Origin: an uncultured Tateyamaria sp.
GTDB lineage: Bacteria > Pseudomonadota > Alphaproteobacteria > Rhodobacterales > Rhodobacteraceae
DNA: 64,000 nucleotides
Direction: 5' to 3'
NCBI RefSeq assembly: GCF_947496075.1
Contig: NZ_CANMBJ010000001.1
Span: 62,001-126,000, forward strand
In this document: one piece after another, positions 1-8,347 of the stretch
How the letters are laid out: each line of letters begins with the position of its first letter
Position numbering within the stretch: position 1 is the stretch's first letter
The notes under the pieces: generated by a model
What the model saw: only the letters and a program-made list of their open reading frames with translations
What the model was told of the DNA's origin: nothing
The model's database searches: none
Made by a program: the position numbers and the translations under genes

Positions 1-356
1 AGCGCAGCAAAGGCGACCCAAACCACGAAGTAGCCCAGTAGCACACCCAGCCACCCTACCCGCGTGCCGTTCGCCGACACCATCAGGTCCTCGTAGCTGC
101 GCAAGGTCGGCACCAATGTCGGCAACATCATCGCGGCCATCATGATCGCCCACATGGCAAATAGCGGACCAAAATTGGCCATCGGCATGTACATGGGCAT
201 GCGCGGGTCCATGGCAGCCATGCGCGCGCCCATGTCTCCTGGGCGGCCAAACAGGTCCACGTCCATGGAAAGCGACATGGAATACATGACCCACCACGAC
301 GCCAAAATCGCGCCGAAGAACCCCAGCCAGAGGGTCGAACGAACGATGTGCGACAT
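1..356 (-). CDS. DUF2182 family membrane protein, N-terminal part (runs off the window)
   Basis: The minus strand reads from an ATG at 356 without a stop to the window edge, giving about 118 residues. The start has a strong Shine-Dalgarno (AGGGAGGA). The protein opens with a membrane segment and has a Met-rich stretch (DPRMPMYMPMANFGP). A second membrane segment contains MWAIMMAAMMLPT, which fits the DUF2182 family of predicted metal-binding integral membrane proteins. The function of that family is not established. It is divergent from the GntR regulator and its leader shares the 12-base string GTCAGGGAGGAC with mtoX, so I infer co-regulation. The C-terminal half is outside the window. Confidence 0.75.
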   Translation of the reverse strand, partial: MSHIVRSTLWLGFFGAILASWWVMYSMSLSMDVDLFGRPGDMGARMAAMDPRMPMYMPMANFGPLFAMWAIMMAAMMLPTLVPTLRSYEDLMVSANGTRVGWLGVLLGYFVVWVAFAA

Positions 357-398
357 GTGTCCTCCCTGACCTCATGCGACTCAATGCTTGCCAGATTA

Positions 399-424
399 AA
401 TGTCAGACATTAAAATGTATGACA
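399..424. promoter_or_regulatory. Tandem palindromes in the divergent regulator/DUF2182 promoter region
   Basis: AATGTCAGACATT (399-411) is a perfect palindrome around one central base. It is followed by TGTATGACA (416-424), a second TGT-N3-ACA element that ends just before the regulator ATG at 426. Spacing and position fit an autoregulatory operator for the FadR-type protein encoded next to it. That assignment is inference. Confidence 0.5.
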
Positions 425-425
425 A

Positions 426-1181
426 ATGAAAATTGATCCCGACAGCACAGTTGATCTCTCTGCCCAGATTGCCAAGGCGATCCGGGATGCCATTATCGCA
501 GGTGATTTGATTGTGGATCAACGGCTTCCAAGCGAGGCCGAGCTTGCCGATCACTTTGACGTATCCCGGCCCACGGTGCGCGAGGCCCTAAAGCGACTCG
601 CGGCGCAATCGCTGATCAGAACCCAGCGCGGGGCCACGGGCGGCGCTTTCGTGAACCGCCTGCGATTCGAAGATGCTTATGCCCAGCAGGTCACGACCTC
701 GACCCTGCTGCTGTCCATGAATGCTGTCAGTTTCGATGTCGCCTGTGAAGCGCGCTATGCGCTGGAGCGTGCCTGTGCCCCGCTTTCCGCGGAACGCCGT
801 ACGCCGGATCATTTGGCTACGATGCGCGCGGAAATTCACCGTCAAGGCCAGCCCGGCCTCACCGACGAGGCGTTTTGTGCCTCTGATGTCACCTTTCACC
901 GGGCATTGGTGGATGGCGCAGGCAACAAGGTACTCAGCTATCAGCTTGCCGGTGCGGTCGAGGCGATGCAGCCTCTTATGAACATGATCACGTTCACCGC
1001 CCGGTCGCGCGAAGCGATTGTGGCGCTGCACACGGACATCGCGGACGCGGTCGAGGCTCGGGACGCCACCAAGATCGACGCGACATTGGTTAAATTAGAA
1101 GCCTACACGCGAGAGCTGGCCCATTCGGTCGTCACTGCCCGCGCGCAAAAGGCCGCAGAAAAGGAGCACAAGACCGCCTGA
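426..1181 (+). CDS. GntR family (FadR subfamily) transcriptional regulator
   Basis: 251 residues. Residues 10-75 form a winged helix-turn-helix with the typical GntR core (RLPSEAELADHFDVSRPTVREAL). The remainder is a helical FCD-type effector domain with the Asp/His residues that bind a metal in such regulators (for example the ASDVTFHRAL stretch). Proteins of this class repress nearby catabolic genes until a small carboxylate or related ligand binds. It lies 74 bases before mtoX on the same strand and divergent from the DUF2182 gene. I infer that it controls methanethiol oxidation; the ligand cannot be read from sequence. Confidence 0.85.
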   Translation: MKIDPDSTVDLSAQIAKAIRDAIIAGDLIVDQRLPSEAELADHFDVSRPTVREALKRLAAQSLIRTQRGATGGAFVNRLRFEDAYAQQVTTSTLLLSMNAVSFDVACEARYALERACAPLSAERRTPDHLATMRAEIHRQGQPGLTDEAFCASDVTFHRALVDGAGNKVLSYQLAGAVEAMQPLMNMITFTARSREAIVALHTDIADAVEARDATKIDATLVKLEAYTRELAHSVVTARAQKAAEKEHKTA

Positions 1182-1255
1182 TCCTTCCCCCAAAAGTCGC
1201 AAAGGCATCCGAGGGGTCGGGCACTGATCGTCAACCATACGTCAGGGAGGACGCT

Positions 1256-2656
1256 ATGAATTTAAGACCCGATCCCACATTTCACCCCTCGCCCAAGATG
1301 GCCATGGAAGCCCCGGTTGAGAAATTGGCGTTTACGCTGATGCTCAGCCCTGATGGGACCAAACCCGATGGCCTTGCGGTTGTCGATGTTGATCCCACGA
1401 GCGACACTTACAGCCAGATCGTCCATGAGCTTTATGTCCCCAACCTTGGTGACGAGTTTCACCATTTCGGTTGGAATGCCTGTTCTTCGGCGCTCAGCCC
1501 CCTCACCGGCCACGCGTTTCTTGAACGCCGTTACCTGATCATTCCTGGCATCCGGTCGTCGCGCATCTACATTATTGATGTAAAGGAACCGCTCAAAGCC
1601 AAGATCCACAAGATCATCGAACCCGAAGAACTGTTTGAGAAGACGGGCTATTCCCGCCCTCACACCATTCACTGCGGACCCGAGGGCATCTATGTATCGA
1701 CCCTGGGCGGCGGTGGTGAGGATGGCACCGATGGCCCTCCCGGTATCTTCATCATGGATTGCGAAACCTTCGACATTCTGGGCCGCTACGAGATGGACCG
1801 CGGCATTCAGGACAAGCATTACGATTTCTGGTGGAATCTGCCGCGCGACTACATGGTCAGCAGCGAATGGGGCCTCCCGCCGCAATTCGAAAATGGTGTG
1901 GTGCCAGAGGATCTTCTGTCCAACAAATACGGCCACACGATCCACTTCTGGGACCTGCGCGGGCGTAAGGTAACGAAGTCCATCGACCTGGGAGAAAATC
2001 ACCAGATGGCGCTGGAAATCCGCCCAGCCCACGACCCGGTCAAGGAATATGGGTTCTGTGGCGTGGTGGTTGATACCACCAACCTGCAGGGTGCGATCTT
2101 TACCTGGTGGCGGGATGAGGACGGTGAATGGCAGGCCAAGAAGACGATCACGATCGACCCCGTACCTGCGGACGCGGACGACCTGCCCGATCTCCTCAAG
2201 GGCTTTGGTGCGGTGCCACCGCTGGTCACAGACATCGACCTGAGCCTCGATGACAAGTACCTCTACGTTGCCTGCTGGGGTCTTGGTGAAATGCACCAAT
2301 ACGATGTGTCCGACCCGATGAACCCCGTGCTCGCTGGCAAGGTCGAAATTGGCGGCATCGTCAAGAAAACCAAGCACCCCAATGGCAAGGACTTTGGATA
2401 CGGCCCGCAGATGGTCGAGATCAGCCGCGATGGCAAACGCGTCTACTGGACCAACTCGCTTTATTCCACCTGGGATGACCAGTTCTATCCCGGCGAGCGT
2501 GGTGCGGCGATGGTCATGGCCCACGTGGGTGAAGATGGCGGACTGACGCTGGATGAAAACTTCTGGACCAAGTTTCCCGAAGGCTACCGCAGCCACCAGA
2601 TCCGGCTTGAAGGTGGCGACTGTTCGACGGACAGTTTCTGCTACCCATCCGTCTAG
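1256..2656 (+). CDS. mtoX: Methanethiol oxidase (SBP56 / selenium-binding protein family)
   Basis: 466 residues, the usual size for the SBP56 family. The conserved block DEFHHFGWNACSS near residue 66 corresponds to the Cys-containing motif of SELENBP1. The SRPHTIHCGPEG block and further His residues in the second half (HQMALEIRP, SRDGKRVYWTNS, YRSHQIRL) fit the copper beta-propeller of bacterial methanethiol oxidase. The family reaction is methanethiol + O2 + H2O to formaldehyde, H2S and H2O2, a step in DMSP/DMS-derived sulfur metabolism in marine bacteria. No clear signal peptide is visible. The start follows a strong AGGGAGGA. The TAG stop abuts the next ATG directly, so the two are probably co-translated. 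Confidence 0.88.
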   Translation: MNLRPDPTFHPSPKMAMEAPVEKLAFTLMLSPDGTKPDGLAVVDVDPTSDTYSQIVHELYVPNLGDEFHHFGWNACSSALSPLTGHAFLERRYLIIPGIRSSRIYIIDVKEPLKAKIHKIIEPEELFEKTGYSRPHTIHCGPEGIYVSTLGGGGEDGTDGPPGIFIMDCETFDILGRYEMDRGIQDKHYDFWWNLPRDYMVSSEWGLPPQFENGVVPEDLLSNKYGHTIHFWDLRGRKVTKSIDLGENHQMALEIRPAHDPVKEYGFCGVVVDTTNLQGAIFTWWRDEDGEWQAKKTITIDPVPADADDLPDLLKGFGAVPPLVTDIDLSLDDKYLYVACWGLGEMHQYDVSDPMNPVLAGKVEIGGIVKKTKHPNGKDFGYGPQMVEISRDGKRVYWTNSLYSTWDDQFYPGERGAAMVMAHVGEDGGLTLDENFWTKFPEGYRSHQIRLEGGDCSTDSFCYPSV

Positions 2657-3310
2657 ATGGACATGACGACGGCGGCGGGCCTCTGGCTCGCCGTCATCCT
2701 CTCCGGCCTCTACCACGGCCTGAACCCCGGCATGGGATGGCCACTGGCCGTGTCGTCGGCCCTGTTTGAACGCAGGCGCAGTGCGCTCTGGCCCGCTCTG
2801 GGTGCCCTATCGCTCGGTCACTTCGTGGCGATGCTGGGCATTCTGCTGCCGTTTTCGATGATGACATTGCTGATCGATTACCAAGGCGAAATACGCATTG
2901 GCGCGGGGCTGATCGTGATTGCGATGGGCGTCTACCTTGCCATCACGCGCAAACATCCCCGTTTCCTTGCGCGCATTCCTCCGCACAAGCTTACGCTGTG
3001 GTCTTTCCTTGTCGCACTCGCGCATGGCGCCGCCTTGATGCTGGTGCCGATCTACCTGGGCCTATGTGCAATTGAGGAACTGGATGCGGGTCACCGCGCA
3101 GCCTCCGCCTTGATGGCAACGACAGCGCTGGCCCTTGGCGTGGCTGTGCTGCACACCGCTGCCATGATGGGGTCTGGCGGGGCCGTGGCCTATGCCGTGC
3201 ACCGCTGGTTGGGCCTCAATTTCCTCAAGCGGGGTTGGTTCGACCTCGAGCTTGTCTGGGCACTCAGCCTGATTGTGGTAGGTGGTGTCGGGCTGTGGAC
3301 CGCGTTCTGA
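2657..3310 (+). CDS. Polytopic membrane protein of unknown function, coupled to mtoX
   Basis: 217 residues with about six predicted membrane segments. An N-terminal motif YHGLNPGMGWP lies in or next to the first segment, and His residues occur in two others (GHFVAML, ALAHGAA). The His/Asn pattern in membrane segments recalls metal or small-solute exporters, but I do not recognise a named family. Its ATG directly follows the mtoX stop codon. Functional linkage to methanethiol oxidation, such as copper supply or product export, is therefore plausible but is inference. Confidence 0.7.
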   Translation: MDMTTAAGLWLAVILSGLYHGLNPGMGWPLAVSSALFERRRSALWPALGALSLGHFVAMLGILLPFSMMTLLIDYQGEIRIGAGLIVIAMGVYLAITRKHPRFLARIPPHKLTLWSFLVALAHGAALMLVPIYLGLCAIEELDAGHRAASALMATTALALGVAVLHTAAMMGSGGAVAYAVHRWLGLNFLKRGWFDLELVWALSLIVVGGVGLWTAF

Positions 3311-3372
3311 AAAAGGCATTGACCTGGCGGCAACAGACCGCAACTGTCTGAGAAGAGACGTGCGGTACCGGA

Positions 3373-4074
3373 ATGCCCAATATGTTGCGACTGATCGATA
3401 GAACATTGGGTAAATGGCTGCGCCACTTTTTCTTCGCCATTGTGCGCACGTATTTTTCGCTGTTCTACAATGTCAGCTGCTCGGGCAAACACCTGCTACA
3501 GGACACGCAAGGCGCGCTGATCCTTGCCACCCATGTCAGCCGCTTCGACGGACCGTTGATCGCCGCGATCCTCTATACGACGCAGCGTATCCGGCCCGTT
3601 GTGCACTACAAAGAGTACTACAACTGGATACAATGGTTCCCCATGTTCGTGGCCCGTGCGATCCCGGTCAGTTCACCCAAGTCCTGGCCAGCGGAAAAGC
3701 GGCAAGCCCAGAAAGAGGCAAGCATGCAACGTATTCTGTCTGCCCTCGATAGTGGCGAAAGCATCCTGCTGTTCCCCTCAGGTCACACACGACAACAGGA
3801 ACCCGAGGTGATCGCACCACACCTGTCCGGTGCGCAAGACATCCTGCAAGCCAACCCCGATAGCCCCGTCCTGCTGCTCAGGCTCGACGGTTTGGGCCGG
3901 TTCCAACCCGCGCGATATGACTATTTCTGGACGTTCATCGGACGCAGCAAGGGGCGTCGCCATATCTCGGTCGACATCAAAACGGTCGATGACCTCGACC
4001 CGGGCATCGATCTTGCGGCCTTCAACAAAGATCTTGAGGACCGGTTGAACACACCCATACGCGACAGCTTCTAG
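3373..4074 (+). CDS. PlsC-type acyltransferase (1-acyl-glycerol-3-phosphate acyltransferase family)
   Basis: 233 residues. The catalytic HX4D box is present as HVSRFDG (about residue 54). The FPSGHTR block near residue 137 corresponds to the substrate-phosphate motif usually written FPEGTRS, here unusually with Ser-Gly-His. A hydrophobic N-terminus (about residues 15-35) suggests membrane association. Such enzymes transfer fatty acyl groups onto lysophosphatidic acid or other lysolipids. The altered second motif leaves the acceptor uncertain. It begins 62 bases after the mtoX-linked membrane gene, possibly in the same transcript. Confidence 0.75.
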   Translation: MPNMLRLIDRTLGKWLRHFFFAIVRTYFSLFYNVSCSGKHLLQDTQGALILATHVSRFDGPLIAAILYTTQRIRPVVHYKEYYNWIQWFPMFVARAIPVSSPKSWPAEKRQAQKEASMQRILSALDSGESILLFPSGHTRQQEPEVIAPHLSGAQDILQANPDSPVLLLRLDGLGRFQPARYDYFWTFIGRSKGRRHISVDIKTVDDLDPGIDLAAFNKDLEDRLNTPIRDSF

Positions 4075-4102
4075 ACTTGCCTCGGGCCATACTTGGCCCT
4101 AC

Positions 4103-4465
4103 GTGCCGCGCATGATCGACATACTGAACATCCTCGCCGCACTCCTGACTATCGCTTTCGGCCTCTTCGGTTTTGTAGCGCCGCGGTACACGGCCTCCGC
4201 TCTAGACCTTGCGCCGACACACAGCACCATGGGGCTGAGCGAAATGCGCGCCTCTGTGGGCGGGCTTTTTGTGGTGGCGGGGCTCGCTGCCATCTGGATC
4301 GATGCACCATTGGCCTATGCAATGATCGGCTTTGCCTTTGCCGGCGCGGCCTTGGGGCGGTGTCTGTCTTTAGTGTTTGACAAACCTCCGGTGAAAAAAG
4401 TGCTGATCTTTGGTGGTATCGAAGCAGCGCTTGCAGGATGGTTTCTGCTCGCTAATCATTTTTGA
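4103..4465 (+). CDS. Small four-helix membrane protein, DUF4345-like
   Basis: 120 residues from a GTG start (an ATG lies three codons on, at 4112). It has four hydrophobic segments: near the N-terminus, residues 50-65, 70-88 and the C-terminal helix. The second segment carries the motif EMRASVGGLFVVAGL, which is typical of DUF4345-like proteins. No catalytic residues are apparent and the role is unknown. It lies 28 bases after the acyltransferase gene and just ahead of ssrA. Confidence 0.65.
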   Translation: MPRMIDILNILAALLTIAFGLFGFVAPRYTASALDLAPTHSTMGLSEMRASVGGLFVVAGLAAIWIDAPLAYAMIGFAFAGAALGRCLSLVFDKPPVKKVLIFGGIEAALAGWFLLANHF

Positions 4466-4554
4466 TCAGAGGCTTACATTCCAAACTTAATGAGCACTAT
4501 TTTCATTTCCCATTTCAAAAAATTCCCGACCTGAGCGCCTCACAGATTGCAAAA

Positions 4555-4900
4555 GGTGTGCTCTTCACTTATCTAATCGATGTCCTTCGGGACTATGGAC
4601 ATAAACGCGCTCGTAATAAACGGATCGGACCCGGGGGCGGTACCCGGCGGCTCCACCAAATATCCCTTCGTTTGGGGGATCATGGGGCCGAAACAGGATC
4701 GACGGACGTCTAAAGGTGTTAGCTTTGTCTCGGCTGTCTGCCACCGTTACCGGCGAAAACAGTACAATTGCAAACGACAATCGTGCTCCGGTTGCTATGG
4801 CTGCGTAAGCAGTCCTAGTCGAACCGACTTTAAGCCCTAGCGCCTAGCCGCGTTAGGCGGGGTTCGCAGGCACCTGGCAACAGAAGCCTGCACTTTCACA
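4555..4900 (+). ncRNA. ssrA: Transfer-messenger RNA, permuted two-piece form
   Basis: The 3' acceptor piece comes first in the gene. It has a T-arm and ends in CGGCTCC-A-CCA at 4648-4658. About 25 bases later the coding piece starts with GGGGCCG at 4684, followed by AAACAGGATCGAC. GGGGCCG pairs over seven positions with CGGCTCC (one G-U), rebuilding the acceptor stem across the permutation. The tag reading frame at 4770-4808 encodes ANDNRAPVAMAA and a TAA stop. The order acceptor-spacer-coding piece is the alphaproteobacterial circular permutation. The tmRNA rescues stalled ribosomes and tags the nascent peptide for ClpXP. Outer ends are approximate; a closing hairpin GCAGGC...GCCTGC lies at about 4866-4892. 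Confidence 0.93.
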
Positions 4901-4993
4901 AAGATTTTCGTGTTTTCTGAATACCTTCAAGGATTGTTAAGTCCGTGGCGCTATCGCTGTGGTGTTAATAGTCCGATTGAATACGAGGGGCGC

Positions 4994-5422
4994 ATGCCGC
5001 ACAAGGTCAAGACCCTGCAAGGCTGGTACGACGAGGTGTGGATCAAGGGTGATCTTGACGCGATCCCCAAATTTCTTGCGCCCAACGCCCGCTCGCGCGG
5101 GATCATGGGCGATACTCCCTTTTCGATCGAGGACCTCAGCGAGCTTGTGACCATGGTCCGCGAACTGCTTGGCCCCATCGAAATCACCCTGCCAATCACC
5201 ATGGAGCAAGACGACTGGCTATCGGCGCTGGTTGAGATCAAAAGTCACTCGGCGGACACGGGTGATCCGGTACATGTCTTCGGGCAAGTGATCGCACGGT
5301 TCGAGGGAACGCAGATGGTCGAAATTTACACGGGCACAGATTCACTGACGCTATTTGAGCAACTCAGCTTACTTCCCGAAAATGCGATGGCTGTCATGCT
5401 TGGCGGGACGCGTCTGCGATAG
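4994..5422 (+). CDS. NTF2-like / SnoaL-like fold protein
   Basis: 142 residues from the ATG at 4994, preceded by GAGGGG at good spacing; the frame is open further upstream into the tmRNA tail. The N-terminus (LQGWYDEVWIKGDLDAIPKFLAP) and the later strand pattern match the SnoaL-like/NTF2 cone fold seen in small binding proteins and cyclases. In roseobacters related domains occur alone or beside LuxR-type regulators. No ligand or catalytic residue can be named. It follows ssrA by about 90 bases. Confidence 0.6.
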   Translation: MPHKVKTLQGWYDEVWIKGDLDAIPKFLAPNARSRGIMGDTPFSIEDLSELVTMVRELLGPIEITLPITMEQDDWLSALVEIKSHSADTGDPVHVFGQVIARFEGTQMVEIYTGTDSLTLFEQLSLLPENAMAVMLGGTRLR

Positions 5423-5748
5423 TGGCTGCAAAGTGTTTTGTTCATACCTTCCTGTCAGCACTCCCATTTTCTCCAGTGTCCACACGAGAAACCTACCATT
5501 CAGTAAGCTCTGTTGTGCAGTTGACGATCGTATCCCACATCCGGCAGCCATTCTGCTTCGAAATTCCTTTCTGTTGAAACATCCTGAGCCTGCTACCGGT
5601 ATGTCGACTTCGTTATGGGGTTGCATTTAAATCTGCAAAGCTTCCGGCAATCCAAAGGGTTGACGGACGCGACATCCAAGCGCAATTTTGTCAGCGGGGC
5701 CAACGCGACTGCCCCATCAGGCTGAACATCCTTACTGGCCCAAACGTC
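5423..5748. other. Intergenic stretch without a recognisable gene
   Basis: About 325 bases between the NTF2-like gene and the chromate operon. Open frames here are short, lack convincing ribosome sites and match nothing I know. It probably contains the chromate operon promoter, but I could not place one with confidence. Confidence 0.4.
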
Positions 5749-5776
5749 GCATCCTTTTGTTGTGCTCAAAGGATGC
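5749..5776 (+). promoter_or_regulatory. Perfect inverted repeat covering the Shine-Dalgarno of the chromate operon
   Basis: GCATCCTTT (5749-5757) and AAAGGATGC (5768-5776) are perfect 9-base arms with a 10-base loop, four bases before the ATG at 5781. The right arm contains the AAAGGA ribosome site, so the folded mRNA would hide it. As DNA it could equally be an operator. Confidence 0.55.
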
Positions 5777-5780
5777 TGCA

Positions 5781-6506
5781 ATGGACCATTCGTATTACTC
5801 CATATCTGCGTTTGAACTACTGACCTTGTTGGGAACAGACAAGGCGCCGTGCCTGATCGACGTATGCCTAACCGAAGACATTAAAGCTGAACCGTGGCGT
5901 CTGCCTGGCGCGCAACATGTCCAGCACCGCGACGTCCAGCTGTGGGGTGCTGCACATGCCCGAGACAGACCAGTCATCACTATTTGCCAAAAGGGTTTGA
6001 AGCTGTCGCATGGCGCCGCAGCCCAATTGCGCAGCATGGGCTTTGACGCACGAGCACTGACAGGCGGGAACCGCGCATGGTGTACCGCCAATTATCCAGG
6101 CATTGCGTTGAGCGACTCTCCTGCACCGGGAACATCATGGGTTTTGCATGCGACCCGCGACGCACATGCGTGTATTGCTGCTTGGGTGATCCTTCGCTGG
6201 TATGACCCCCGCGCCATACTGATGTGGGTGGCCTCCGAACATGTGCAGGATGTTGCCGCGCGCTTTGAGGCATATGCTCTGCCAGAAACCCCTCTTGCTC
6301 AGAGCTTCGCCGCAACCGGCCTCAGGTATCCTGATCTTTTGGATTTTGTCACATCCGTTGATACTCTGACAAATCCCGTCACATCACTGCTTGGCGTGTT
6401 GTCCAATCTTCATGAACGTGATGAAGACTTGATACACGCCGCCCTGCCGTTTCTTGACGCGGCCTGGCTGCTACATCGCCAATCCAATCGGCAGGAGGTC
6501 GCATGA
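5781..6506 (+). CDS. Rhodanese domain / ChrB chromate-resistance domain protein
   Basis: 241 residues. The first 105 or so form a rhodanese-like domain with an active-site Cys loop (ITICQKGLKLSHG). From about residue 118 the sequence has the ChrB C-terminal pattern (SWVLHATRDAHACIAAW, then ALPETPLAQSFAATGLRYPDLLDFV). ChrB proteins sense or support chromate resistance. The rhodanese-ChrB fusion upstream of chrA is a recurring alphaproteobacterial arrangement. The start at 5781 is chosen over an upstream in-frame one because of the AAAGGA site. It overlaps chrA by ATGA. Confidence 0.82.
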   Translation: MDHSYYSISAFELLTLLGTDKAPCLIDVCLTEDIKAEPWRLPGAQHVQHRDVQLWGAAHARDRPVITICQKGLKLSHGAAAQLRSMGFDARALTGGNRAWCTANYPGIALSDSPAPGTSWVLHATRDAHACIAAWVILRWYDPRAILMWVASEHVQDVAARFEAYALPETPLAQSFAATGLRYPDLLDFVTSVDTLTNPVTSLLGVLSNLHERDEDLIHAALPFLDAAWLLHRQSNRQEVA

Positions 6507-7756
6507 GGGAACAGAGCTGGTCCCGGCTGATCCAGGTCTTCGGACGCATCGGTTTGCTGTCTTTCGGTGGGCCTGCAGCACAAATTGCATTGATGCATGA
6601 CACGCTCGTGTCACGCGAAAAGTGGTTGACCGAGGATCAGTACCTGCGCGCGCTGTCGCTCTGCATGCTGCTGCCGGGACCGGAGGCAATGCAATTGGCC
6701 ACATATGCGGGCTGGCGGTTGCGCGGCTTTGCAGGAGGGCTGCTTGCCGGATTGCTTTTTGTCATTCCGGGGGCCGCCGTGATCCTTGTTCTCGCACTCG
6801 CCTATATTCGCTTTGGCGATATCCCTATGGTGCAGGCCGCGTTCCTTGGCATCAAGGCGGCTGTCATCGTCGTCGTGTCGCAGGCACTTATGCGGCTGGG
6901 ACAAAAGGCACTGAACGGCCTTATCGCGTGGGGCCTTGCTGGCGCGGCCTTTGTTGCGTTGTTCGTGTTTGGTGCCCCTTTCCCTTTGGTCGTGATTGGC
7001 GCAGGCTTGGTTGGCGCGTTGCGTGCCGATGGTGCAGCCGCCGTGACAAACCCCGCCCCGGTCAGGACCCAAACTTCGCGCACCATCGCGGTTTTCGGGA
7101 CACTCTGGCTCGCGCCGCTTGTTGCGCTATGGCTCACTGCCCAGAGTTTCCTGCTCGAAATCGGCCTGTTCTTTTCCAAACTTGCGGTCGTGACGTTTGG
7201 CGGGGCTTACGCGGTGCTCGCCTATATGACCCAGCAAGTCGTCCAGGATCACGGCTGGATTACAACCGGGCAGATGATAGACGCCCTGGGGCTTGCAGAA
7301 ACCACACCCGGCCCACTGATCCTTGTAACCGAGTTCGTGGCACTGCTTGCGGGCTACGCTCAGGGCGGTCTGACACTTGCCCTTGCGGCAGGCGCGCTGA
7401 CGCTGTGGGTGACTTTTGTGCCGTGCTTTCTCTGGATCTTTATGGCTGGACCATATCTGGATCACATCGCCACACGGCCCCGGCTGTCGGCCGCGTTGCA
7501 GGGTATCACGGCTGCCGTGGTCGGCGTCATCCTGAACTTGTCGGTCTGGTTTGCGTTGCATGTCGTGTTTGCAGATGTCGGCACAGCCAAGATAGGCGCC
7601 CTGCCCGTCCCAGACCCTTCGACCCTCAATCCTTGGGCGATCGGCCTGACAGTTGCCGCAGGGCTTTTGATGCTGCGCTTGCGCGTCAGTTTGCTGGCGA
7701 CATTGGCGATCATGGCGGCGTCAGGTTGCGCACTTTCACTTTTGGGGCTGGTTTAA
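6503..7756 (+). CDS. chrA: Chromate efflux transporter ChrA
   Basis: 417 residues forming two homologous halves of about 190 residues each, the long-chain CHR family layout. Each half has the signature glycine-rich start: FGRIGLLSFGGPAAQI near residue 13 and FSKLAVVTFGGAYAVLAYM near residue 225. The matching PGPEAMQLATYAGWR and TPGPLILVTEFVALLAG helices follow. The protein exports chromate from the cytoplasm using proton-motive force. Its ATG overlaps the TGA of the rhodanese-ChrB gene, so the two are translationally coupled. Confidence 0.9.
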   Translation: MREQSWSRLIQVFGRIGLLSFGGPAAQIALMHDTLVSREKWLTEDQYLRALSLCMLLPGPEAMQLATYAGWRLRGFAGGLLAGLLFVIPGAAVILVLALAYIRFGDIPMVQAAFLGIKAAVIVVVSQALMRLGQKALNGLIAWGLAGAAFVALFVFGAPFPLVVIGAGLVGALRADGAAAVTNPAPVRTQTSRTIAVFGTLWLAPLVALWLTAQSFLLEIGLFFSKLAVVTFGGAYAVLAYMTQQVVQDHGWITTGQMIDALGLAETTPGPLILVTEFVALLAGYAQGGLTLALAAGALTLWVTFVPCFLWIFMAGPYLDHIATRPRLSAALQGITAAVVGVILNLSVWFALHVVFADVGTAKIGALPVPDPSTLNPWAIGLTVAAGLLMLRLRVSLLATLAIMAASGCALSLLGLV

Positions 7757-7832
7757 TCCCATTGAACGCGCGCCACCTCTTCCCTCTGCGTTAAATTGGG
7801 ATATGGTTGATACACGCAGCACGAGGATCACC

Positions 7833-8339
7833 ATGAGCCGGAGCATTGATTACGGCAACCTGATGCACGAGGCCATGCGCGGCCTTATCCGGAAGGTGTT
7901 GACGGATGTTGCCCAGAACGGACTACCTGGCACACATCATTTCTTCATTACCTTCGATACAAGCCACCCAGACGCCGAGCTGGCCGACTGGCTGAGCGAT
8001 CGCTACCCGGGCGAAATGACGGTGGTGATGCAGCACTGGTATGACAAACTTGATGTCGGGGCCGAGGGCTTTGCCGTGACACTGAACTTCGGCGATGCCC
8101 CGGAACCCCTGTACATACCCTACGATGCGATCAAGACCTTTGTAGATCCGTCGGTCGAATTTGGGCTCCGCTTTGAGACCCAAGGCGAGGACGAAGACGA
8201 AACCGCGCCAGCGACACCGCCGGAAATCTTACCGAGCCGCGCACCCGCCGCCCCCAAACCAGCGCTTGAAGACAAAGCGAAGGCTGACGATGAGGGCAAA
8301 GATGCCGACATCGTGTCTCTCGACAGTTTCAGGAAGTAA
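7833..8339 (+). CDS. sspB: SspB-alpha, ClpXP adaptor for ssrA-tagged proteins
   Basis: 168 residues from the ATG at 7833 (GAGGA upstream). The compact N-terminal domain (to about residue 115) has the SspB pattern, including THHFFITFDTSHPD, MTVVMQHWYD and FAVTLNFGD. A disordered acidic Ala/Pro/Glu linker follows. The last residues (DIVSLDSFRK) form the ClpX-binding tail. SspB tethers ssrA-tagged substrates to ClpX. It is notable that the gene sits 3 kb from ssrA on the same strand. Confidence 0.88.
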   Translation: MSRSIDYGNLMHEAMRGLIRKVLTDVAQNGLPGTHHFFITFDTSHPDAELADWLSDRYPGEMTVVMQHWYDKLDVGAEGFAVTLNFGDAPEPLYIPYDAIKTFVDPSVEFGLRFETQGEDEDETAPATPPEILPSRAPAAPKPALEDKAKADDEGKDADIVSLDSFRK

Positions 8340-8347
8340 CCCGGCAA

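Noticed and set aside
1262-2716. 484-codon open frame antisense to mtoX
   Set aside because: It is a mirror of a high-GC coding gene in the opposite strand; it matches no family and has no ribosome site, whereas mtoX is unmistakable.
4462-4840. Short open frames in the region after the DUF4345-like gene
   Set aside because: They run through the tmRNA acceptor and coding pieces, whose paired acceptor stem and tag frame explain the sequence.
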